64,000 nucleotides of DNA from Chrysomallon squamiferum (taxonomy: Eukaryota; Mollusca; Gastropoda; Neomphalida; Peltospiridae). This document shows positions 41,101 to 54,100 of this stretch, one piece after another. Position numbers and translations under genes: made by a program. The first letter of the stretch is position 1. Each line of letters starts with the position of its first letter. Under the pieces are notes generated by a model. It ran no database searches, was not told the origin of the DNA, and saw only the letters and a list, made by a program, of their open reading frames with translations. Location: the NCBI GenBank assembly GCA_012295275.1, contig CM022673.1:24544761-24608760 (forward strand), written 5' to 3'.

Positions 41101-42983
41101 TCATGATTAGTTTGACTTCTTGTCACGTTACTCTGTTGGTAAAGTTTATATACATTAAATTAACTCTTGCTAATTCTGATATTTTTAGTATGATAAATTG
41201 TTAAAGGGAATCACTCACTTGTCTTAACCTAAATCTGTAGTTATCTCATGTTAATTCTAATAGTGATAAATTGTTAAAGGGAATCAGCTCACGTGTCTTA
41301 TCCTAAATCCTATATAGTTAAATAAAATAAATAGTCATGAAGTATACTGGAACGTGGATATTTTTTTGATTTTTTTTTTTTTTTTGCATTATTTGTCATT
41401 CCATTATAGCTAACAAATATATAAAGATAGAGTTGTTTTAACATGCTATATTCTCTATATAGTTTATTTTAATTTTGAATAGATCGGAATTATAGTTACT
41501 TGAATTAGATAATTAGCATATCTCTTTTTAAAACTGCTTTTGACATTTGAAATGTATACAATGACAGAATAACAAATTCCCCTTCATCTTTTTTAATCTT
41601 TCATTCAGTTATTTATATTTACAAATATATCTATTACTCAACATTTACTATGGAACAGAATTTGTATTCAAATGATTAGCAGTTTTTTAAAATCTGGGTA
41701 TTCTATGATTTTTTAATATTTAATATTTTTTATTCTAGAATAATTTTATTATCATATTTAAGATTAAAACATGTAAAATTGTCAAATATGTGAAGTATCA
41801 GTATATAATATTTTGAATACACAACAAAATATCAGCCTGCATTGACACACACTCACACAACCACAATGCTGATAAAACAAAAAAAAAAAATAAAATAAAA
41901 TATATCAAAGCATGCAATATATATTATTATTATTTGTGTTTAAAATTAATAATACATTTTATATTTCCAAGTGTCATTCAATTTAATTTCTTTTAGTTAT
42001 AATTTGATTCCCATGATTTGCAAGCGACTTCGCGTCTTTTTGCAAACTTAAAACCTTGAGTGCAGTTGTATCATTATGTTTGATCTGAACCTGACAGATT
42101 TATCTTTATTTTGTGTGACTGCCTTTGTTTCATTTTAAACCTTATATTTAGTAGATTCTGTTAAAAAAAAAAAAAAAAAAAAAAAACTGTATGATTTCAG
42201 AATGTTAAATTAATATTTTTGTATCCACCATGAAAACTGCTCACAAATTGGTTGACAAGTCTGATATATCTCAAATCGTTAATTAGCTATTACAAGCACC
42301 TTTGTATCAGCGGCAGATCTCAAGCACAAAGAATTATGAAAGAACATGGGAGTGCTTCCCTGATTTCCAGATATGGCCTCAATGTGATAAACTGATGTCA
42401 AGATAGTATTCAGACTTGAATTGCTGGCAAAGAACTCGGGTGAGTGTCTCAATGTCTTAACTGTAAATACTCCCAGTTATTTATTCTGACCTGCTGAGCC
42501 TTTGGATTTCTTTGTTTCTATAAGTAGACTTTTGTATTTGGATGTACTAAGTGTCCTCAATCTCAGATTTCGAACACCTTGCCATTTTGTTTAGTAGGCA
42601 GTGTGTTGAATTCAGCTGAGCAGAAAGTTTCTTTGGGACTTCATTAGCAGTAATTAGTGTTCATTCAGATTTTATCACTTGTCTGGTGTTTTATTATTTT
42701 CATATAATTGTTGCAGGATACTGCCAAAATTATGGTAACAAATTCATTTCTTTTTTTAATCTCAGGATGTTGTTACTGCTGTAATTTAAAAAAGTAAAAA
42801 TTAATTACATCATATTATTATGTAATAATTTGGATTATTTGATTTTGTTTTTGAACTATTTATTTTTAAATTTTGATATATTGCATAAATATTGTAATTT
42901 TAAATCATTCATGTCTTGTCAGGGTCTTATCTGAATAAATTATTTTTAATTTGATTATTTAGGTTCATATATTTTCATTCTTT

Positions 42984-43028
<45 letters not shown>

Positions 43029-43664
43029 TTTTCATTTGATTATTTAGTTCAAAAGTTAATTGGAGAATGAAATTCTACTGATATTTTTTTTATATGTTTA
43101 TTGTAATTTCTGTATTGCATTCAAGATATATATCTAAATCATTCCACCATAAAACTGTTTAAAAAAAAATACTTTTCTTATTCAAGCCTTGTGTGACAAC
43201 CATTAAAAATTAAATTGATTTTTCACATTTCTATAGACCTAGTACAGGTATCTAAAAAAATAACAGAGTTGACAGAAAAATCAGTAATATCTTAAATCAT
43301 TTTATTTTTTTATTAAATGATTAAATAATTTATTTTATATTCAAAAATGAATGTCCCAAATCAGCTTTGACATAATTTTTATTTATTTTTTTATATATAT
43401 TTTTTATATAAACTGTTTTTGATCACTTTTGGCAGCAGTTGTTTGTTTTTGTGTAGTTGTCTCTGACAATAATTAAAATTATGTTGGCTAGCTTCCCAAC
43501 AACCAGTGTATTCAGATTATCAGCCACCAAAATCACTGCTAACTTACCCTAGCACACACTATAGGCCCATCATTGTTTGATGAATAAAGGAAATTATCAG
43601 GAAATACATTTGATTGCTGATGAGTTTTGGAAATAAACTTTGACTCTGAAATGATTTCAAGCAG

Positions 43665-43701
<37 letters not shown>

Positions 43702-46700
43702 AACACATATACACAAACACATACAAACAGTCACTAAATTTGCTTTCTCAGATAATTACTGATCACTAATATTGACATTTTGTTCATTCTAAAACTGTGA
43801 AATTTTTGGTTAAAGTTGATCAAAAAATACATAATAGTCATTACAAGACATTACCACAGTGAAGTAACATCTGTTAGGTTACTCATCAAGTCATTGCTTT
43901 TCTTTGATAGTCTCTCTTCTGATAGACTTTGGCAGATCTGATTCACAAGACCAGACTCCATGAAGTAACAACTTACAAGTGTCTGATGATTTGTCCTTGC
44001 AGTGATTAGACATGTACATCATTAATCTGCTGTATTAAAACATGCCTAATTGTATTTTTCATAAACTTAGTCAAGATTCCACCTTAGGTCTTTTTTTATT
44101 TTTTATTTTGGAGTTAACGTACTCAGAGACGTTGTAATGATAACATTAATGTTGTTTTCAATGGACAATGAATGCACTACTGAACACCTACGAGAGCAAA
44201 GACTTGCACTCACACATTACAGAATTATAGAAAATAATTAACTCTAAAACCACAGGATTAGCAAATTAAAATGTCATGAATTCACACATCCTTGTACATT
44301 CTGCATAACTTAATTGTGGCCCAGTTTCCTGTAACTGAGGTGTTTACGTATCATGTATAATGAGAAGGCTTAACAACACCAGGCAGTAAAAGTCCACTCA
44401 ATAGTGTCCAGTGATTGATTAGCAATCCATTATTGATACAACGAGCATTTCACAAATACAAGCTCATTTCATATTTCTTGGAGCAAGCAGTCGCAGTGAA
44501 CTTTGACACTTCACTGCAGCTACAATGGTGTTGATTTCCTTGGAGGACGGGTTGCCAAATAATTAATTTTGTTTGTAAAGGTCCACAAATAAAGGAAGAA
44601 AATACCAAGCCCACTGTTGGGTTTAATAATTGATGAGACAATGCAGAGAGTACTAGCCTGCAGTCAACTGTTCATGTAGTTACACATGCAATACCTGAGC
44701 AATAATTAATACACTGCTTTAATTAAAATGTGTTCTTGGACGATGAACGAGATGATGATACATTCAGTGTCGCAGTGTGGATGTACTTCATCATCACCAA
44801 TGTCTAGTGAAATAGTAGATTTAAAAAAAAATTCTTCTGATTAATTGTCTTGTTTTGTGCAAGTTGTGTATACTAACAAACACAAGATCCTGGTTGTTGT
44901 GTATCATGGTTGTTCCAGTCTGTTTCATCTTATTCTGTGTAAAGAAAAAAATTAGGATTATGTTCAGTTGTTTGTTTTGAATATCATTCATAAACAACAT
45001 TATCAAGGTGTGTGTATTGTTCTGTTTGGTGGATAAACAGATAGTGTTATATTGAGAGTTTCATGAAATTTGATCTATAGTATGTACAGTTGTTAGAACT
45101 TCAACTGTGACAACTACAAAAGTAGATGTGTTCCAGGTTTGTTTTCATTTCTCAGTTTTAAAATGTGACACAGTCACTGTAGAAAGAACCAAAACAAATA
45201 AATAAATAAGGGCTAATAGAAAAAAATTAATATATTTTTATTGTTTGTTTATTTATTTATTTATTTATTTATATTTTTTGTTTATTTTATTTCTCTTATC
45301 AATCAGTGATAATTTTTGTTCACCTAAAGTAAAATTATGACTGGCCTGGATAAAGAAATAATGATAGCATGACTTGTTGCTATTTAGTTATTTTAAACAT
45401 TGCTGTTGTTGATTATGTCAGACATTTTTTTCCCTTGATGTTGTTAAGCAATGGCTGACATGCAATTTTCCAGCAGTTACTAATCTTTCTGTTCTGCCTA
45501 CCCCATGAGAACAACGAATATATTTTTTTCTTCTTTTTTAATTGTTTACTAGTAAATGTAGACCAATGTAATGATTGTTAAACTGTCAACCAGACTGTGA
45601 TATTTATCAGGTTGTACAACAGAGATATTAATCTTTCTCTGCTGCTAATCATGTATGTCTACTTCAAACTCAATATATTACTGACAGTGGAAGTGCTGTC
45701 ATCTTCAGAATATATCACCCATGTACATTATTAATCTGCTATATTAAAACTTCCCTATTTGAAGTAAGTATTAAACTTCACATACTTGTATTGCTCTGTA
45801 GGAATAAGAAGGTATAATTGACTACTCAGTGGCACTGGTTGTGTGGGTTATGAATTGATCTCTCTCTCTCTGAACAAACACAGAATTTGTCTTTTCATAA
45901 ACAAAAGGAATGTTCTCAATGACCTTTCATCATTTATCATCAAAACAGTTCACGCCGCAATCAGTTTTTACATCTCCACCAAAAATAATCAAATTACTAC
46001 CTTAGCAGTGAAGAGATCATTCAGACTGGTTGGGTTTAACAGCAATAATAATATTGTTAATAAATAATAAATAATAATAGTCACACGTTTATTTCACAGT
46101 TCAGTGTGTCTACGTGTTACTTGGAAAGTCATACTGGATTTAATCCAGTTTGGTCAAGAACGTCATTTGTCACAGTGATAAACCAGCATGGCTTAATTTG
46201 CCAGTGATTGATGTATGATGAGGTTTCTCAGATCACTTGATTGGCTACAGGAAAAACATGACAACTACAGGCTGCTGTGCATGTGTGTGTCCGATATCAA
46301 AGAGAAAGAAAGTTTAATACCTGGACTGAAGCATTCAGTAGAACTGTGATGTCGAGAAAAGACACAAATATTGGGTTGCTGCCAAGCATTATTAGGAAAA
46401 TAATAATCTTTTTCTCTTCAGAAATAAGTAGAAAAATTATATAACAGCGGTTATTTTGAAACAGATATGGTTTTTGGCCTGAGAGATTACAACTGTAGAT
46501 TTGTGAACAGATAGAATGTTTTAATGAATTTAATGAACAGTGAAATGGAGACTGTGTTATAAAGTGTGTGTGTCTAAGATGTGTACTAAGAAGTTCAGTG
46601 CACTCTATGACAGCAGTACTAGTTCCAGTTCTAGTACAGACTCTGAGGACGATGATTTTGATTACTATGGATTCAGATCAGCTAACTTAGAAAAACTTAG

Positions 46701-48409
46701 AGCAATTGAAATTTTCAAAAAAGCAGGTAAGTTAAATGTGAATCATTTTTCTCTGTTTTTTATTATTATTATTATCATCATCATCATCATCATCATCATC
46801 ATTATCATTATTACTGTAATTGTTGTTTTTGTTATCATTATTATATTACTACTACTACTTTAACTACTACTATTATTATTATTACTGTTGTTGTCATTGA
46901 TGATGAAGAGTATTCAGTTAACATGTCAGTATTCGATTCTGTTGATTTCTCTTGTGTGGTTTAATTTAAGTTAATTATTCAGATCATGTCTTATGTTGAT
47001 TGTAATTGAAATGTACTGATAATTCAGATTAACTGACACAGCATATCTTTCATAATGATGGTGACAATTCTGGGTTGGGTTGCTATGTGTTGTGTTTTAT
47101 ATAGGCTTTCCTATATTTTTTCTTCTTCCATTTTATTTTATTTTATTTTATTTATTTTATTTTTTGTTTTAATTTTTAATAAATCTAGTAGTATATAGAA
47201 TCTTTTTTTCTCAAATCCTATTTTTTGAAAAGATTAGCTTTCAGTCAGTATCAAAGAAATGTATTTATTTTTTCAAACCATAATACACATGAAAATCAAT
47301 GTATGTATGTGTGTATTTGTGTGTGTGTATATAGTTACATAGTTATATGCAGTTATACACAATTCAATATCTTTATAATTTTTCTCTGCTGATTCTGTTT
47401 CTTATCTTTAAAAAGTATTTTTTATTTATTTTTGTTTATATGTGCTTGAATACACACTGAATGAATTTACTTCTGTTTATACAGATTTCTCTCTGTTCTG
47501 TATTGATTTCATGTAATCAATATAATCACATTATATTATTGAACACATTTGTGAGATGAAAAGAAAAGAATTTTTTTTTTTTTTTTTTCTCTGTATTGAT
47601 CTTGTCACTATAACTGGGTCGTTGCAGTTAAAACTTTTGCAGCCGATTTCACACTCTTTGTTTTCTCGGAATACAAATGGTCTCATAATGCAGTGGTTTG
47701 CTGTGGTCTTCCTCTTCTCACTGTTTGTCTCATTTCAACTCTAATGGCTGTGATTTGTGTGTGTTTCTCAGTCAGAGTATTGATGTCTGCCGGATGCTGC
47801 CTGACAATGGCGAGACTCACAATTGTAACCAAGTTCATAATTCTTCCATCACTTGTTTTCTCTCTTTCCTTCAGCACGGTACACAAACAAACTGCACGAG
47901 ATGTTGTATAGCGCATGCATATTCATGAGACGTCATTAATCAAATGTGAATGATTCAGTATTTTTCCAACTGAGAGATGTTTTAATTATTTTTTTATTTT
48001 TTTTTTTTTTTTTTTTTTTTTTTGGCTTTGTTTTGTTTGGAGCTTTTGTTTTCAGGTGTGGATGTGGTTCTTTTTATTTTATTTTTTTTCTATTTTATTT
48101 TTATTTTTTTTTTTATTTTATTATTATGATTATTTATTTTTCATATTATTTTTTTTTTTTAATATTATAAAGCTGAAATAAATAAGGGTTTTTAATAGGT
48201 TTTATTTTTGGTTTCATCTTATGATGTTTTGTTTTTTTTTGTTTTTATTAAGATACACTCTTTTACATAAAACATCAGTTTACTGATTAAACATGAATAA
48301 TACATTTACAGACAAAAGTTATTTTAATGAATTTTGTTTGCTAGGCAGACTTGGAATATTACAAACTGTCTGGAAGTTAGAATGTTTTTGTGTGTGTGTG
48401 TGGGTATGG

Positions 48410-48482
<73 letters not shown>

Positions 48483-48944
48483 CATGCATTTTTGTATGTG
48501 TGACTGTGTGAATACCTGAACATAAAACAGCACATCATTTTATTAAAGAAATTCACCAAATTCAGGATGACATGAATGCAAATTATAACACATAATGTAG
48601 ATTGTTCCTAGCAGATTTTCAGGAAACAAACAGACATAGCACTGAATATAAATACTTTATACTGTCTATACTGGATCATTTATTTTCTATATTTCTTCTT
48701 TCATATTCACTTGTTTCAGACAACAAGCTGCAGGAAGAACTGCTGCGCACCACACAACTTGTCTACAGCTATGAGGCAGGCCGAATGGTATGTTTTATCA
48801 CTTACCTAGATTGATTTTACTACCACTCTCACTTTCTCCTTGTTTATTTCATTACTGTAATAGCCAACAATGTCAATAATAATAATTATTATTATTTATT
48901 TGCCAGAACGAATAACAGTACCATCTGGTTATTTAAAAAAAAGT

Positions 48945-48997
<53 letters not shown>

Positions 48998-51099
48998 TGT
49001 GTGTGTGTTTTGTTATAGTTTTATTATTTAAAATAATAACATCTTAATTTGAAAGCTTTTATAATTTTTTTAAACTTTCATCTGTTCTTATCTTCATTTT
49101 CAATGTTTGTTATTTTTTTCATACTATTATTTTTTTATGTTTGGAAGAAGTTATTTTTATTCACCTGAAATCAATTCAAATACCGTGATAACTAGTTATT
49201 TGTTTTACTTATGCTTGATCTTCATTTCAGACAGATAATTTTCATAAGGAAAGGAAACTTTAAAATATCACAGTAAATTATATTTTTGATAAACTATATC
49301 CTATCATCAGCTGTTTAACATAATTTATTTATCGGTATTGTTAATGTAGACAATGAATGAATTTTGATGAATGAATGGATAAAGACATAGTTTTTTATTT
49401 TTGGTTTTTTTATTTTGTACGCTCTTGCGAAGGAACTTTTTTGACAGGTTCCATAAACCATATGCGATACATTCCTCCAGAGCCTGAGCCTTTCTACAGA
49501 CAGATGAGTCCAGTTTATCTTACTGGAACTTGGACCAATCAAAGAGTTGACACACACATAAACCATATACGATAGGCTCCAAGATGGCCTTTCTACAGAC
49601 AGAGTGAGTCCAGGTGGAAACATACACTGTGATTCACACAATCATACACACATAAACCATATACGATACATTCCTCCAGAACCTGAGCCTTTCTACAGAC
49701 AGAGTGAGTCCAGTTTATCTTACTGCTTAAACCAGCTCAAATATATACTGTGATTCACATTTTCAATCAAAGAGTTGACACACACATAAACCATATACGA
49801 TACATTCCTCCAGAGCCTGAGCCTTTCTACAGACAGAGTGAGTCCAGTTTATCTTACTGCTTAAACCACCTCAAATATACACTGTGATTCACATTTTCAA
49901 TCAAAGAGTTGACACACACATAAACCATATACGATACATTCCTCCAGAACCTGAGCCTTTCTACAGACAGAGTGAGTCCAGTTTATCTTACTTATCTTAC
50001 TGCTTAAACCAGCTCAAATATACCCTGTGATTCAAACATTTTCAGTCAAAGAGCCTTTTGACAGAGTGACACACTGCTAAAACCATTCAAATATACTCAT
50101 ATTTTCCTTTCATATATGATACAGACAGAGTGCAGTTTATCTTACTGTTTGAAACCATCTGAAATATACACTGTGATTCACATTTTCAATCAAAAAGGTT
50201 GACAAAATAAATCATAGTGAGTCCAGTTTAATAAACCATCTCAAATATACACTGTGATTCACATTTTCAATCAAAGAGTTGACACACACATAAATCATAT
50301 ATGCAATACATTCCTTTCTACAGAGTGAGTCCAGTTTATCTTACTGCTTAAAACAACTGAAACATACACAGTGACTCACATTTTTAGACAAAGAGGTCAT
50401 GAAGAGAATACTGTTTAAGATTTTTCTCATTATTATTACTATTATTGTTGTTGTTATTATTTTCCTCCTGTTTTTATTATTGTTATTTTTGTAGTTGTTG
50501 TTGTTATTATAATAATGAATTTTATATTACTTTACTGTTATATTATTTTTTATTTTGTTATTGTTGTTATTTCTGGATTGATTATTTATTTATTTAATTG
50601 TGGAATACTTAACCAATAATTCTCTGTAATGTTATTCAGAAATTCCTTAACCTTAATCAGCAATAACAGACGATAAACAGTACCTGAATAGTAATATAAA
50701 GTGTAATTAAATATACTTATTGAAAAACACTTCTGAGTTAAAATATAAAATATGTTTAAATCTGTTTTCAAGCTGGACTTGAGAAAACTCCAATGGTGCG
50801 AGGTGAAGAACATGGTGGAAAGTGTGTGTTCAACTACGATCCAAAAAATGCCTTTGTAAGTTAATATAATCAAATGAAATACTTTTCTTTTTTTCAAATC
50901 TTAAAAATTCCTTTTGTAAGTGTGAAATACTCTAAATGTAGTCTAGTCAATAACATTATTTTATTTCAAAAGATATAAATCCACTTTGCAATTCTGATTT
51001 ATATTCTTAACCGTAATTAAATAGACTTTTAATTTGTCAGAGAATCACAAACAGTGGCAATGTTAATAGTAATTCCTGGAATTTATTATTATTATTATT

Positions 51100-51149
<50 letters not shown>

Positions 51150-51160
51150 GAATATTATTG

Positions 51161-51198
<38 letters not shown>

Positions 51199-54100
51199 TT
51201 ATGCTACAGTTATCACAAAATAAGTAATTAAAAATGAGCACAATATATTTCATTTTCTAGTCAAATCAAGGACTATGGTATGTGCTGCCCTGAGTTTTCA
51301 AATGTGTGCATGAAACATGTCTGACTTTCAGCTGATATTTAGTAATTAACATTCAAAGATGTTTAAATATCTTAACAATTACTCTTCACTTCATTTAAAA
51401 TTTAAAAATATTTATAAATTATATTCTTTCAGTTACAATTTGTCAATCATTGTTTTAATTTTAATTCGTCATTTCATTCTGTTTTTGTTGTTCAGTTTGT
51501 GAGATCAAAGGTTGGTGGTGCTAAAGATGTGTTTGAGAAATGCAATGTTGATATCAATTCTCGAGAAGACGCTACTCTTGTTTTTGAATCAAGATTTGAG
51601 AGCGGAAATCTTGCAAAAGCTGTGAAAGTGTGAGTACATTTGTAAAATAAAACTGTTAACAAGGTTAACTGTTGACTCATGCAAACTGAATACTGTAATA
51701 ATCTCTATAGTTTTCTACAGTTTTTTTTATTCCTTTAAGAATGTTTGATTTTAGACAGATATTCTGTATATATAATTTAATATGATTTTCTATAGATTTT
51801 TTTTTTATTTAAAAATGTATGATTTTAGACATATTCTGTATACATATAATTTAATATAATCTGTAAGTCAGTGATTTAAATTTTGATTTAATTTTGAGAA
51901 TTAAAAACATCTGTACTGACAGTTATTTTAAATCTTTGTTTTGTTTCAGTGGTGAGTTTGAGTATGAGCTGTCACTTCGCTACGACCTCTACACAAACAA
52001 ACACACTCAGTGGTTTTACTTCCGGGTGAAAAACACCAGAGCCAACGTCAAGTACAGATTCAGCATCATTAACTTCATCAAGGCAAGCCAAAGATTTTTC
52101 TTTATTTATTTCTTTATTTTAATTTTTACTTGGCCATCTTTTTCTTAAACTATAAAATATTTTTTTTTCCTGTACTCTCACTTTAATTTTAAGATATTCA
52201 TTTTATTGAAAACAGCAGCAAATCACTTTATTGTGCAAACAAAGATAACTTTAAATTTGAAAAATATTTATGTTAATTCAGTTTAAATCTGTTTAACGTG
52301 CGTTCACTGTTGAGGGTGAAAAGTAAAAGTTTATTGCTGTTTTCAGCCTGACAGTTTGTACAACACAGGAATGAAACCAGTGATGTACAGTGAAAAAGAT
52401 GCTCTTCAGAAAAAAGTAGGCTGGGTGAGAGCAGGCTTTGACATCAAATACTACAGAAACAACCTCAAGTAAGATTTTTTATCAGTATTTAAAGGATTAT
52501 TCAATTTACGTGACTATGTGAATGTGTGAGCATATATATGTCTTCTATAATATGTCTTTTTGTTTATGTATGTGTCTGTGTGTGGTTATGTGTATTTGAG
52601 TTCATCTGTTCTGTGTACAAGTGTGTGTATTTGTTTTTTGTTGGAGTTTGATTAGGAGAGAGGCATAACACTGAAAACATGAGAGTGTATATTGCAATTT
52701 AATGTTTCATTTATTTAAATTGGTTTCTTGTTCATCATCATAAAATATTTTTTCTAGGTTTTATTCTTGTTATATTTCTTTACTATTTCCTGCAACATCT
52801 ATTGTCACTTCTCATTATATCTAAAAAAAACAAATGAATCAAAATGTCAGATTTAATCTGGCTGATAATATTGCAAACCTTACTACGAGGTTCTCAAACA
52901 TAAAGTAAGAGTTAAAATAATGAATTTTCCCACAGATACGAAACCACTAGAGGTGAACGTCCATTTTACTCACTGACCTTCTCTGTGGTGATGAATCACA
53001 ACTACGACACTGTGTATTTTGCACACTGTTACCCCTACACCTACACAAATTTACAGGTATATATAGGTTTTAATTTTGGATGTGTTTAACTTGTTTTATA
53101 TAATTTTTCTTTTTTGAATTTTTTGTATTTTTGGATTTAGAATTATAAAAAAATAAATATTTTAATAGGTTTTAGGTCAGACTTTGGAATATTGTGCACA
53201 AACTGTCATACATGTTAGAATGCTTCAAGTCTGAAACCTGCTGTATCTGATTAGAGGGAAAAGAAAACTTGTTTAATTGTCACCTGAACTGTGAACCAGT
53301 TGATAACAAAAATTTTGATTTTGAAAGTTTCACTGTTAACTGCTGATACAATTTTAGGCTTTCATAGGAAATTAATTAAAAATATACATTTGTAATTTAA
53401 TTTTTATACCCTATATAACATCTTAGGATCTCTTAAATGTTTATTGTGCCTTATCTGTTCTTTATCTGTGGAATTAAATGTAACATTCTGTGTTCAGCCT
53501 GACTGTGTTGTTTACAGGACTATTTACTGGAACTGGCCAATGACCCTGTGAAAGCTCAGATCTGCAAGCAGCGAGTCTTGTGTCGGACTCTCGCTGGAAA
53601 CCTGGTCTATGTCCTCACCATCACCTCCCCATCCTCCACCCCAGAAGATGTCAAGGTAATTTAAAAATAAATCTGAGAAATTTTAGCTTTATGTATTCTT
53701 AAATCTGAAAATCTACACAAACCTGAAACCATTCTTGCCAGCTAAAACGTGTGTGTGTGTATCTGTGTGTTCTGAGTTATAATACTGACAGACTTTGAAG
53801 GAAATCATCACTAAATAGGATCTTGTTTCTGTGTACAAGCTGTATGGTCAGTATAAATGGTTTATATGCTTAAACCATGGTAAAATTTTAAAAAAGAATA
53901 ATTTATATCTGAGAAAAGTCTGTCCCCAAACATTTCAGTTAATGGATACAAATGGTATGTGGTTTGTTTTATCTGATCTTTTTTAACATTCAATTCTGTT
54001 TATTTATATTACTAGGCCTTTGTTTTATATGTTTATATGGATCATATAACCTTGCTTCATTAATTTTCTTTATGATCTATCAATACTAGAAATAAATTTA

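Noticed and set aside
47683-47928. Overlapping frames of 72-77 codons on both strands with an ACGTCA element
   Set aside because: Located inside an AGBL intron, with no splice sites and no similarity. Overlap on opposite strands suggests chance in a GC-richer patch.
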